This document shows positions 15,120-23,617 of a DNA stretch of 64,000 bases, piece after piece. The notes below the pieces were generated by a model. That model ran no database searches and was not told the DNA's origin. It saw only the letters and a program-made list of their open reading frames with translations. Source of the DNA: Bacillota bacterium. GTDB lineage: Bacteria; Bacillota; Clostridia; Lachnospirales; Lachnospiraceae. How positions within the stretch are numbered: position 1 is the first letter of the stretch; every line of letters begins with the position of its first letter. The stretch covers positions 1-64,000 of the forward strand of contig JAEZZO010000048.1 of assembly GCA_023418475.1 (NCBI GenBank), given 5' to 3'. The position numbers and the translations under genes are program-made.

Positions 15120-16121
15120 TTGAAGATAGGAATTAAGCAAATATGCGATATTACCGGTTTTTCAGCAGCGACAGTATCCAATGCTTTGAATAAGAAAAAG
15201 GGAGTCAATCAGAAGACCTCGGAGGAGGTATTCCGTGTTGCCAGAGAAATCGGTTATTTAAGTGGTCTGTCGATCTCTAAAATAAAACTGGTTATTTTTA
15301 AAAAAAATGGACTGATCATTGATGATACACCGTTCTTTAGTCTGCTGATTAATGGATTTGAACAGGAATGCCGCTTGACAGGATATGAAATGGTAATAGG
15401 TAATCTGGATGCAAGAATGCCTGATTATCAGGAACAGGTAAAACAGATGTTAAATGAACCCGAAACAGCAATTGTTCTTCTTGGTACGGAGTTGTCCGCA
15501 GAGGATATGAGCTTGTATCGCGGTGCGGTATGTCCTCTTTTACTGCTTGACTTCTGGAGCTTCGACATGGAGTTTTCAGGCGTGATGATCAATAATGCAG
15601 ATTCAGCAAGAATGGCGGTTAATTATCTTTATTCCAAAGGTCACAGGGAAATCGGCTACCTGAAGGGAAGCTTTCGAATCCTTGGTTTTGAACAGCGGCA
15701 ATCCGGGTATTACTCTGCAATCCGGGAAAATAATATAAAGCCTGATCCGGAATATGTGCTTGAGCTGAGCCCCACAATGAATGGTGCCTATAAAGACATG
15801 CTTCATTATCTGGATAGCAAGCAAAAGCTTCCAACCGCTTATTTTGCGGACAATGATGTGATTGCGTTAGGGGTAATGAAAGCTTTACAGGAAAGAGGGT
15901 ATCGCATTCCGGAGGATATTTCAATTATTGGTTTTGATGACCTTCCTTTTTGTGAAATTTCTTCTCCAAGACTTACCAGTTTACGGGTTCCGAAACAGGA
16001 AATGGGACGACTGGCAGTCAGAAAGATGATTGAAATGATGAAGGAAGAGGATGACGTTCGTACTAAGATTCAGGTGTGTACTGACTTTATAGAACGAGAC
16101 AGTGTTAAGAGGATTGGATAA
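15120..16121 (+). CDS. LacI/GalR family transcriptional regulator
   Basis: A 333-aa repressor-type protein. The N-terminal helix-turn-helix MKIGIKQICDITGFSAATVS (residues 1-20) and hinge region are followed by a periplasmic-binding-protein-like sensor domain ending in the conserved PEDISIIGFDDLPFCEISSP and LTSLRVPKQEMGRLAV segments. The start is TTG at 15120 with a weak GGGA site; an upstream GTG at 15112 runs into a stop. It is transcribed toward the glycoside-utilisation genes and probably controls them; the effector sugar is not known. A terminator at 16221-16264 separates it from the glycosidase gene. Confidence 0.9.
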   Translation: MKIGIKQICDITGFSAATVSNALNKKKGVNQKTSEEVFRVAREIGYLSGLSISKIKLVIFKKNGLIIDDTPFFSLLINGFEQECRLTGYEMVIGNLDARMPDYQEQVKQMLNEPETAIVLLGTELSAEDMSLYRGAVCPLLLLDFWSFDMEFSGVMINNADSARMAVNYLYSKGHREIGYLKGSFRILGFEQRQSGYYSAIRENNIKPDPEYVLELSPTMNGAYKDMLHYLDSKQKLPTAYFADNDVIALGVMKALQERGYRIPEDISIIGFDDLPFCEISSPRLTSLRVPKQEMGRLAVRKMIEMMKEEDDVRTKIQVCTDFIERDSVKRIG

Positions 16122-16220
16122 GGCATAATATGGTTAGATGATACATGTAGTTATTTCTGGCCGGAAATAAGAGATAGATTCATAATTAAGAAAGGTCAAA
16201 ACGGTGACGCTTGACATCTG

Positions 16221-16266
16221 AAAACAGGATTGTCAGAATGATTTCTATTCAGATCCTGTTTTTGCT
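16221..16266 (+). terminator. Intrinsic terminator after the LacI-type gene
   Basis: AAAACAGGAT (16221-16230) pairs with ATCCTGTTTT (16253-16262), followed by TTTTTG. It separates the regulator from the downstream glycosidase promoter. Confidence 0.8.
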
Positions 16267-16348
16267 ATTTCATTGGTAAGTTTGTGATATAAAACTCATC
16301 GCGAGAGTGTGCGAAGCAAACTTTAGTTCGTAATGCTGTAAAATTTGG

Positions 16349-16376
16349 TTGAAATAATATATAAATTGTTTATAAT
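16349..16376 (+). promoter_or_regulatory. Candidate promoter of the glycan-utilisation operon
   Basis: TTGAAA (16349-16354) and TATAAT (16371-16376) with a 16-bp spacer, about 48 bp before the glycosidase start at 16424. The two 12-bp near-repeats ATAAATTGTTTA and ATAAATAGTTTA overlap and follow the -10 element and could be regulator sites. Motif-based inference. Confidence 0.5.
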
Positions 16377-16423
16377 ATATATATAAATAGTTTACAAATG
16401 TTAAAAATTAATGGAGAATCATT

Positions 16424-17950
16424 ATGAAGAAAGAAAACTTAACAGTAGAGAGATGGGGATGCCTGGAATTGAAATTTCAAGGGAAAGCTTTTTCAAATCC
16501 TTTTCAGGAAGCAGTCATAACAGGAACCTTTTTAAATGAACAGGAACATAAAACAGTAGAAGGCTTTTATGATGGAGAAGGCATATATATAATCCGATTT
16601 ATGCCTTCCTTTCTCGGAACCTATACTTATACAGTGGAAGGAAATTTTGCAGAGGAAGAGTACGAAGGTACATTTACTGTAATCGAACCTTCTAAGAATA
16701 ATCACGGACCGGTAAAAGTAGCAAACCACTACCATTTTACCTATATGGACGGGACTCCTTATTATCAGATCGGAACAACCTGCTATGCATGGGTTCATCA
16801 ACCGATGCCGATGCAGGAACAGACACTTTTGACATTGAAGCAATCACCGTTTAACAAAATTCGTTTCTGTATTTTCCCGAAACATTATGACTATAACCTC
16901 TATGAACCGATCACTTATCCCTATGAGGGAACACCCTGCAGTATAAAAGGAATTGACAGGGAGAATTTTATGGAATATCTACCTTCCAATCCGGAAAACC
17001 AGTGGGACTTTTCCAGGTTCCATACAAAACATTTTCAGATTATAGAGGAAAGAATAAAGGAGCTTCAGGAGCTTGGAATTGAAGCCGATATCATACTACT
17101 GCATCCATATGACAGATGGGGATTTTCTGAGATGGGCAGGGAAAATGATCTCTTCTACATCCGTTATGTGATGGCAAGATTTTCTTCCTACCGTAATGTC
17201 TGGTGGTCTTTGGCAAATGAGTATGATCTGTGCAAAGACAAAACAATAGAAGATTGGGAGCAGATAGCAGAGACTATTGTGAGATATGACCCTTATCAGA
17301 GGCTTCGTTCCATCCATAATTGCCGTTTTCTCTATGACTATTCAAAGCCATGGGTGACACATTGCAGCATCCAGCGTAATGAGATCTATTTATCTGCCGT
17401 GAATACAAAGAAGTGGAGAGAACAGTTTGGAAAACCGGTGGTTCTGGATGAGGTAGGTTATGAAGGAAATATCAACTATAACTGGGGCAGCTTAACACCT
17501 GAGGAGATGGTACGCCTGTTCTGGACTGCGACGGTACGCGGAGGCTACTGCGGACATGGAGAGACCTATGTGAAGGAGGACAACAAACTGTGGTGGTCTC
17601 ATGGAAATAGATTGTATGGAGATAGTCCGAGGAGACTTACGTTTTTGCAGCGGATATTATCCGAAGTACCAGGACTTGGCCTGGAACCGGCTAATTTACC
17701 GAAATGGGATGATAACGCGGCAACGGCTGCGGACTTAAAATACAAGGGAAAATTTTATCTTTTCTATACAGGATACAACAGACCGTCTTTCCGTGAATTT
17801 TTGTTTGAACCGGAAAAAAAATACAGGGTGGAAGTGATCGATACCTGGAATATGACCATCGAGGACAGGGGAATTCATAGTGGAAAATTCTACATTGAAC
17901 TACCATCCAGACCCTATATGGCATTTCGAATTCGAGAAGAAGTATTATGA
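16424..17950 (+). CDS. DUF5060/DUF4038-like glycoside hydrolase
   Basis: The 508-aa protein has an N-terminal immunoglobulin-like DUF5060 domain (residues about 1-90: VERWGCLELKFQGKAFSNPF) followed by a (beta/alpha)8 barrel of the DUF4038/apiosidase-like type. The barrel starts at YFQIGT-like YYQIGTTCYAWVHQ, contains RFCIFPKHYDYNLY and NVWWSLANEYDL, whose Glu is the likely acid/base, and PVVLDEVGYEG, whose Glu is the likely nucleophile. No signal peptide is visible, so it acts on imported oligosaccharides. GH140 apiosidases share this barrel class, but the exact substrate cannot be read from sequence; the C-terminus resembles DUF5605. First gene after the candidate operon promoter. Confidence 0.75.
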   Translation: MKKENLTVERWGCLELKFQGKAFSNPFQEAVITGTFLNEQEHKTVEGFYDGEGIYIIRFMPSFLGTYTYTVEGNFAEEEYEGTFTVIEPSKNNHGPVKVANHYHFTYMDGTPYYQIGTTCYAWVHQPMPMQEQTLLTLKQSPFNKIRFCIFPKHYDYNLYEPITYPYEGTPCSIKGIDRENFMEYLPSNPENQWDFSRFHTKHFQIIEERIKELQELGIEADIILLHPYDRWGFSEMGRENDLFYIRYVMARFSSYRNVWWSLANEYDLCKDKTIEDWEQIAETIVRYDPYQRLRSIHNCRFLYDYSKPWVTHCSIQRNEIYLSAVNTKKWREQFGKPVVLDEVGYEGNINYNWGSLTPEEMVRLFWTATVRGGYCGHGETYVKEDNKLWWSHGNRLYGDSPRRLTFLQRILSEVPGLGLEPANLPKWDDNAATAADLKYKGKFYLFYTGYNRPSFREFLFEPEKKYRVEVIDTWNMTIEDRGIHSGKFYIELPSRPYMAFRIREEVL

Positions 17951-18048
17951 AGCGATAGCTGAGTATTACGATAAATAATAAAATTTACCTATGAAGCATA
18001 GTATAAGGATTTTATATAGTCCATATGAAAGAAAGGCAAGGTACTATT

Positions 18049-21000
18049 ATGATAAATGGTTTTGACAATCCCTCCAATCAATTTCGTCCCATTCCCTTCT
18101 GGTCCTGGAATGATAAGCTGGAGAAAGAGGAGCTGGAACAGCAGATTGCCGAAATGAAAGAGGCAGGAGTCGGCGGATATTTTATGCATGCCAGATCAGG
18201 ACTAAAGACTCCTTATCTTAAGGAGGAATGGTTTGAAAGTATCCGTACTGGAATTGAGGCAGGCAAGAAATATGGTTTGAATGCCTGGGTTTATGATGAA
18301 GAAGGATGGCCGAGTGGTTTTGCCGGAGGTCTTGTTCCGGCAATGTCAGAGGATTATCATTCCAAATTCATGACGATGGACGAATACCCTTCTATAGAAG
18401 AATATCGTACAAGGAATGAAAATCATATAAACAGAGATACAAAGAAGACAGAAGTAATTGCTTTATATGCTTATGAGCAGAAGAAAAAGATCTTCCGGAG
18501 AATAGAAAATGACAGTACTATTAAGCTGGCGGCGTCAGAGGTTATTCTTGCTGTTAGAAAGCACAGCAATGAATTCTATGTGGATACGCTTAACAAACGT
18601 GCGATCGAGGCGTTTTTGCAGGTAACACATGAGGAATATTACAAACGCTTCGGAGACAGCTTCGGAAAAGATATGCATGGCTTTTTCACGGACGAGCCAA
18701 GACTTGCCTGCAATCATTTCGGAGAGCTTGCCTGGTCGGACGATCTGCCGGGAACCTTTAAAGAACGGCATGCCTATGATATTGTGGAGTTTCTGCCGGC
18801 ATTATACCGAGATACGGAGGGCTGTGAGAAATACCGTTATGATTTTTGGGAAACCGTAAGCTATATGTTTTCTGTAAACTATATGAAAACAATTTATGAC
18901 TGGTGTGAGGAGCATGAGTGCAAGGCAACCGGACACATTATGATGGAGGAAAGTATTTTCAGCCAGATGACAAGTACTGCAGGTGTTATGCCCTTTTACG
19001 AATACCTTCACATACCGGGTATTGATTGGTTAAGAAGAATGATCTCCTCGCCGGTGATCGGAAAACAGGTAGGGAGTGTTGCCTGCCAGCTCGGCAAGAA
19101 ACAGGTGTTGACGGAATCTTTTGCCCTTTGCGGATGGAATGTATCCTTTGAAGAACTCAAATGGATTGCAGAGTGGCAGTTTGTAAACGGTGTAAATCAG
19201 ATCTGTCAGCATCTTCAGGCTTATACCATCAAGGGATCCAGGAAACGGGATTATCCACCGTCATTATTCACACAACAGACCTGGTGGAAGGAATATCATA
19301 ATTTCAATGACTATCTGGGAAGATTGTGCGTTGCTTTGTCCGAGGGCGACCAGACAGCCGATGTGCTTCTTCTTCATCCAATGCGGAGCGGTTTTGTCTG
19401 CTATGACGGAACCCGAACCGATGCTATTAGAACTCTTGACAGTCAATTTGAAGAATTATCCGGTCTGTTATCCGGTCTGCATATCAGCTATCATTTTGGC
19501 GATGAAACAATTATTGGTAAATATGGCAGTATAGCGGAAGATAAATTTGTTGTCGGAAGAATTTCCTATAAAACAGTTATATTACCACACATGTATGCAA
19601 TCGATGCAAAGACGCTGGAACTGCTTAAGATTTTCATGAAACAGGGCGGAACCGTTATCAGTATGGGAGAGCTCCCGCATTTTACCAATGGAGACAATGA
19701 CCTGTTGAAAAAACTATGTAAGCAGATCCGAACACTAAGCGCAGATGAGCTTCGTTCTTACCTACTTGACCGGAAGCTGATTACATTCAGTATTGCACAA
19801 AACGGAAAGGAAATCAGTGATATTACTTATCTACAGAGAGAATCAGAGGATTGTTCTATCTATTTCTGTGTAAATCATAATCAGAAAAGATCCTTCCAGG
19901 CTAAAGTGACAGTGATCGGAAAACAGGGTAAGATTCTCAAGTTAAAGGCGGAGGATGGAAGCGAAGAATACCTTACCTGTCAGATGGAAGATGGTAATAC
20001 GGTTATCTATTTGAATTTTGAACCGATGCAATCTTATCTGCTTCAACTGATACCGGAGGATGAGGTTAAGTATACGCAGCCTGCTCTTGAGACGGTAACC
20101 GTTCCGCTGCAAAATGACTGGAAGCTCGAAGAGATGGATTTAAACTCCCTGACGCTGGATTACTGTGACTACCGCATTGATGACGGTGAATGGCAGGGCA
20201 AGGCACCGGTAATTAAACTTCAAAATCTTTTACTGGAGCTTAAAAAACCCTGCAAGGTGGAGCTTTCCTTCCCCTTTGAGGTATCTGCCAACCTTGCAAA
20301 TAACCGTGAGTTTTATGCGGTGATAGAGGATGCCGGACTTTATCATATGTCGGTAAATGGCAAGGAGCTTCCATATGAAGAGCAGGGCTGGTGGAAGGAT
20401 AAGAAATTCAAAAAGGTATCCATAAAGCCCTATCTCAAAATGGGCAGGAATGAGATTATACTGCAGACAGATTTCCGGCAGCCGCAGAAGGTTTATGATG
20501 TATTATTTGGAGACAATGTATATGAGACTGAAAAAAACAAAATAACGTATGATATCGAAATCGAAAGTATCTATCTGCTGGGTGATTTTGGTGTGGTTTC
20601 GAAATCGCCGTTTACAAAAATCGAAAGAAATGCCATGGTTACGAATGGCGGTTTTGAGATTGTCGATGCGCCTACTATTTTACCAGGCAATGATTTTACC
20701 GGAAACGGACTTTTATTCTTTGCCGGAAGCCTTGCGGTAAGCCAGCCGCTTACTGTTACGAAGCAGGAGGGAAAGCAGTACCTGCTAGACCTTGGCAAGC
20801 AGAACGCTCCTCTTGTGAAGGTATATGTAAATAATGTGTTTGTAAAGACTTCACTATGGGCTCCTTATACAGCCGATATCACACAGGTCTTGAAAGACGG
20901 AGAAAACATTATAAAATTGCAGCTATTTGCCTCCAACCGTAATCTTCTCGGACCGCACCATCATATTGACGGAGAATGCTATAATGTAGGACCGGAAAGT

Positions 21001-21126
21001 TTTACCGGCAAATGGAGCTGGGTAGAAAGAAAATCTGAGGCAGATGCTACGGAGATAACGGATCGAAATAAGAACTACTGGACGGATACTTACAGCTTTG
21101 TAAACTTTGGAATATTTAAGGATTAA
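18049..21126 (+). CDS. GH106-like glycoside hydrolase (alpha-L-rhamnosidase family)
   Basis: A 1025-aa cytoplasmic protein matching the GH106-like class: PFWSWNDKLEKEELEQQIAE at the N-terminus, GVGGYFMHARSGL, YDEEGWPSGFAGG, HGFFTDEPRL and GHIMMEE, with acidic residues suited to an inverting, calcium-dependent site. A C-terminal jelly-roll region binds sugar (YLLDLGKQNAPLVKVYVN, LFASNRNLLGPHHH). I chose the ATG at 18049 after GAAAGGCAAGG; the frame is open from 18025. No secretion signal is seen. It sits 98 bp after the preceding glycosidase and 14 bp before the kinase gene. The fold is clear, but rhamnose specificity is inferred from the family only. Confidence 0.78.
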   Translation: MINGFDNPSNQFRPIPFWSWNDKLEKEELEQQIAEMKEAGVGGYFMHARSGLKTPYLKEEWFESIRTGIEAGKKYGLNAWVYDEEGWPSGFAGGLVPAMSEDYHSKFMTMDEYPSIEEYRTRNENHINRDTKKTEVIALYAYEQKKKIFRRIENDSTIKLAASEVILAVRKHSNEFYVDTLNKRAIEAFLQVTHEEYYKRFGDSFGKDMHGFFTDEPRLACNHFGELAWSDDLPGTFKERHAYDIVEFLPALYRDTEGCEKYRYDFWETVSYMFSVNYMKTIYDWCEEHECKATGHIMMEESIFSQMTSTAGVMPFYEYLHIPGIDWLRRMISSPVIGKQVGSVACQLGKKQVLTESFALCGWNVSFEELKWIAEWQFVNGVNQICQHLQAYTIKGSRKRDYPPSLFTQQTWWKEYHNFNDYLGRLCVALSEGDQTADVLLLHPMRSGFVCYDGTRTDAIRTLDSQFEELSGLLSGLHISYHFGDETIIGKYGSIAEDKFVVGRISYKTVILPHMYAIDAKTLELLKIFMKQGGTVISMGELPHFTNGDNDLLKKLCKQIRTLSADELRSYLLDRKLITFSIAQNGKEISDITYLQRESEDCSIYFCVNHNQKRSFQAKVTVIGKQGKILKLKAEDGSEEYLTCQMEDGNTVIYLNFEPMQSYLLQLIPEDEVKYTQPALETVTVPLQNDWKLEEMDLNSLTLDYCDYRIDDGEWQGKAPVIKLQNLLLELKKPCKVELSFPFEVSANLANNREFYAVIEDAGLYHMSVNGKELPYEEQGWWKDKKFKKVSIKPYLKMGRNEIILQTDFRQPQKVYDVLFGDNVYETEKNKITYDIEIESIYLLGDFGVVSKSPFTKIERNAMVTNGGFEIVDAPTILPGNDFTGNGLLFFAGSLAVSQPLTVTKQEGKQYLLDLGKQNAPLVKVYVNNVFVKTSLWAPYTADITQVLKDGENIIKLQLFASNRNLLGPHHHIDGECYNVGPESFTGKWSWVERKSEADATEITDRNKNYWTDTYSFVNFGIFKD

Positions 21127-21140
21127 GGCGGGGAGTTTGA

Positions 21141-22571
21141 ATGGAACATATGCAATTACAGAAGATTATAGAACAATATCAGTATAGTGAATATGAAAAT
21201 AAAGGAGTTAAGGAACTGCTGCGGGAGGAAATCGAGAAAAATCCATTTAAAATTGTAGTATTGGATGATGATCCGACCGGTGTCCAGACAGTACATGATG
21301 TTTCAGTTTATACGGACTGGAATTATGAAAGTGTGCTCCAGGGCTTTCTGGAAGAAAACCGTATGTTCTTTCTTCTTACCAATTCCAGAGCGTTTACAGA
21401 AGCTATGACAATAAAAGCACATAAGGAAATTGCTGAAAATATCATCAGAGCTTCAAAGGAAACCGGTAAGCCGTATATGATTATAAGCCGGGGAGATTCT
21501 ACCCTGCGTGGTCACTTCCCCTTGGAAACAAGCACAATACAGGAAGAACTCGAAAGTCATACCGGCAGGAAGGTGGACGGAGAAATTCTGATACCGTATT
21601 TCAGGGCTGGCGGCAGATATACGATTGATAATATCCATTATGTAAATTACGGCGGGGAGCTTATCCCTGCCGCAGAAACAGAATTTGCACAGGATAAGAC
21701 CTTTGGCTACAAAAATTCTGACCTGCGAGAATATATCGAAGAGAAAACACAGAGCGGCTGCCGTGCCAGTGAGGTTTCTGTTATCAGTCTTAAAAATGTA
21801 CGAAACGCTGAGTTTGATAGGATGGAGGAGATACTTCGATCCGTCTCTAATTTTGGAAAGGTGATTGTGAATGCAATCGAACCGGAGGATCTGGAGACCT
21901 TTTGTGTGGCTCTTTACCGCGCGATGGGAAAGGGAAAGAGCTTTCTGTTTCGTACGGCAGCTGACTTTGTGAAGGCAGTCGGAGGCATCCCCGGGAAGGA
22001 GCTGTTGAAAAAGGAAAATATGATATATGATGACCGCAAACATGGCGGTATTATTGTGATTGGCTCCCATACAGCCAAAACAACAGCACAGCTTCAAGAA
22101 CTTCAAAACATGCCGGGACTGGAATTTATTGAATTTAATTCGGACCTTGTATTAGAGGATAAGCTGGCACAAGAAGTGGACCGGGTGACCGGACTTAGCA
22201 GTGCTTTTATTAAGCAGGGTAAAACCGTAGTAACCTATACGAAACGCAAGCTTCTTACTCTGGAAAATGATACAAAAGAAAATGCCTTACTGCGTTCCGT
22301 CAAAATATCGGAGGCAGTTCTGCAGCTTGTAAAAAATCTAACGACGGTTCCAAATTTTGTAATTGCAAAAGGCGGTATTACCTCTAGTGATATCGGGGTA
22401 AAGGCATTGCAGGTTCACAAGGCTTATGTTCTTGGACAGATATTACCCGGTATCTCTGTCTGGAAAACCGATCAGGACAGCCGTTTCCCTGGAATACCCT
22501 ATATCATTTTCCCGGGAAATGTAGGGGAAGATAATTCGCTAAGACTTGCGGTAGAAGAACTGATGAGATAG
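21141..22571 (+). CDS. Four-carbon acid sugar kinase family protein (DUF1537)
   Basis: The 476-aa protein belongs to the DUF1537 family, ATP-dependent kinases of acid sugars such as erythronate, threonate, 3-oxo-tetronate and 3-oxo-isoapionate. The N-terminal signature VVLDDDPTGVQTVHDVSVYT (residues about 35-54) and SRGDSTLRGHFPLET form the substrate domain; the C-terminal domain has FVIAKGGITSSDIG and IPYIIFPGNVGED, nucleotide-binding motifs. GGCGGGGAG lies before the ATG. It is 14 bp downstream of the GH106-like gene, so it is probably in the same operon. It predicts that an acid sugar is released or formed in the cytoplasm; which one is unknown. Confidence 0.88.
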   Translation: MEHMQLQKIIEQYQYSEYENKGVKELLREEIEKNPFKIVVLDDDPTGVQTVHDVSVYTDWNYESVLQGFLEENRMFFLLTNSRAFTEAMTIKAHKEIAENIIRASKETGKPYMIISRGDSTLRGHFPLETSTIQEELESHTGRKVDGEILIPYFRAGGRYTIDNIHYVNYGGELIPAAETEFAQDKTFGYKNSDLREYIEEKTQSGCRASEVSVISLKNVRNAEFDRMEEILRSVSNFGKVIVNAIEPEDLETFCVALYRAMGKGKSFLFRTAADFVKAVGGIPGKELLKKENMIYDDRKHGGIIVIGSHTAKTTAQLQELQNMPGLEFIEFNSDLVLEDKLAQEVDRVTGLSSAFIKQGKTVVTYTKRKLLTLENDTKENALLRSVKISEAVLQLVKNLTTVPNFVIAKGGITSSDIGVKALQVHKAYVLGQILPGISVWKTDQDSRFPGIPYIIFPGNVGEDNSLRLAVEELMR

Positions 22572-22590
22572 AGATGCTAAAAACAATGCA

Positions 22591-22766
22591 AGAAAAGCGC
22601 CTTATCACTTAAGATACCATGGAATGAGCAAAGCAGTGCTCATCCCAAGCTTCTTTCTCAATGAATAAAGAAGCTGCTTTGCGGCATTATATTTGGAAGG
22701 GCTTATGATTTGTGTTTGTATACACAGATTTGAGATGCGTAAAACAACGCAGGAATGAGGTATAAA
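22591..22766 (+). repeat. Structured intergenic element, copy A (before the DUF849 gene)
   Basis: This gap resembles the one at 29248-29455. Shared blocks, in the same order, are AGAAAA...CTT.CAC..TAAGA, an AGCA-loop-TGCTCAT hairpin (here ATGAGCA/TGCTCAT, 22624-22643), a CTTCTTT stretch, GCTGCTTTGCGGCAT followed by TTGGAAG, and finally a TGCG...CGCA hairpin directly before AGGAATGAGG and the start codon (22735-22760). The tail supplies the ribosome site of the DUF849 gene. Origin and role are unknown. Confidence 0.65.
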
Positions 22767-23570
22767 ATGAAGAGAAAAGTAATCCTATCGGTGGCACCGG
22801 TAGCGGGACCGGACCCGTTAATTCCGGAGGTTTTGGCAGAGGATATTGCCAGGTGTATTGATCTTGGAGCAGGGATGTGCCATTTACATTCCAAGAACAG
22901 GGAAGGAAAACTGACACCGGATATTTCGGTGATCTCAGAAGCCTTTGACAGAATACGGGAGAAAAGGGATGTAGTAGTCCAGGTTTCAACCGGCGGGATT
23001 TCGGATATGAACATTGAGCAGCGATGTAATCCTCTGCAATATCAAAAAGCGGAAAGTGCATCCCTAAACGGAGGTTCCACCAACCTGGGAGAAGCTATTT
23101 ACTGTAACTCCTTTGAGGATATCAGATATTGTGCAAAAGCCTGCTATGAAAGAGGGGTAATTCCGGAAATTGAGGTATTTGATATCGGAATGATAAACAA
23201 TGTTATGCTTGTGAAGGAGGAATGCCCATTCCGTGATCCGGTTCTATTTAATCTGGTATTCGGACATAAGGGTGGTATGCAGCCGACCATCGAGGCTCTT
23301 GCTGCATTTCGTTCCTTCGTGCCATCTGATTGCCTGTGGGGCGTAACCCATTTTGGACGAGATAATTGGAGCTTCCTTGCAGCCGCAATCGCAATGGGCG
23401 CAACGATTGTTCGAATTGGTTTTGAAGACAGCAGATATTTAACTGAGAAGGAAAAGGCGGAGTACAATTATCAGCTGGTGGAGAAGCTAGCTAATCTGGT
23501 CCGTGCTATGGATCTGGAGCCTGCAACACCACAGGAGGCAAGAAAAATGCTGAAATTACCGCTTTACTAG
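22767..23570 (+). CDS. DUF849 / BKACE family 3-keto-acid cleavage enzyme
   Basis: A 267-aa TIM-barrel enzyme of the beta-keto acid cleavage (BKACE, DUF849) family, whose founding member Kce cleaves 3-keto-5-aminohexanoate with acetyl-CoA. Motifs are VAPVAGPDPLIPEVLAEDI, GAGMCHLHSK (zinc-binding HxH), VVVQVSTGG, LNGGSTNLGEA, IPEIEVFDIG and MGATIVRIGFEDS. The ATG at 22767 is preferred because ATGAGG lies six bases upstream; 22755 is too close to AGGA. It sits between an acid-sugar kinase and a YesM kinase, not beside lysine-fermentation genes, so a 3-keto sugar acid is a more likely substrate than 3-keto-5-aminohexanoate. That is inference. Confidence 0.85.
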   Translation: MKRKVILSVAPVAGPDPLIPEVLAEDIARCIDLGAGMCHLHSKNREGKLTPDISVISEAFDRIREKRDVVVQVSTGGISDMNIEQRCNPLQYQKAESASLNGGSTNLGEAIYCNSFEDIRYCAKACYERGVIPEIEVFDIGMINNVMLVKEECPFRDPVLFNLVFGHKGGMQPTIEALAAFRSFVPSDCLWGVTHFGRDNWSFLAAAIAMGATIVRIGFEDSRYLTEKEKAEYNYQLVEKLANLVRAMDLEPATPQEARKMLKLPLY

Positions 23571-23617
23571 AATTTCAGAAATAGGTGCCGGCTTCCGGCA
23601 CAGAAATGGGGAATAAC

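Noticed and set aside
21453..22106. 217-codon minus-strand open frame
   Set aside because: Lies wholly inside the DUF1537 kinase gene, has unnatural composition and no ribosome site.
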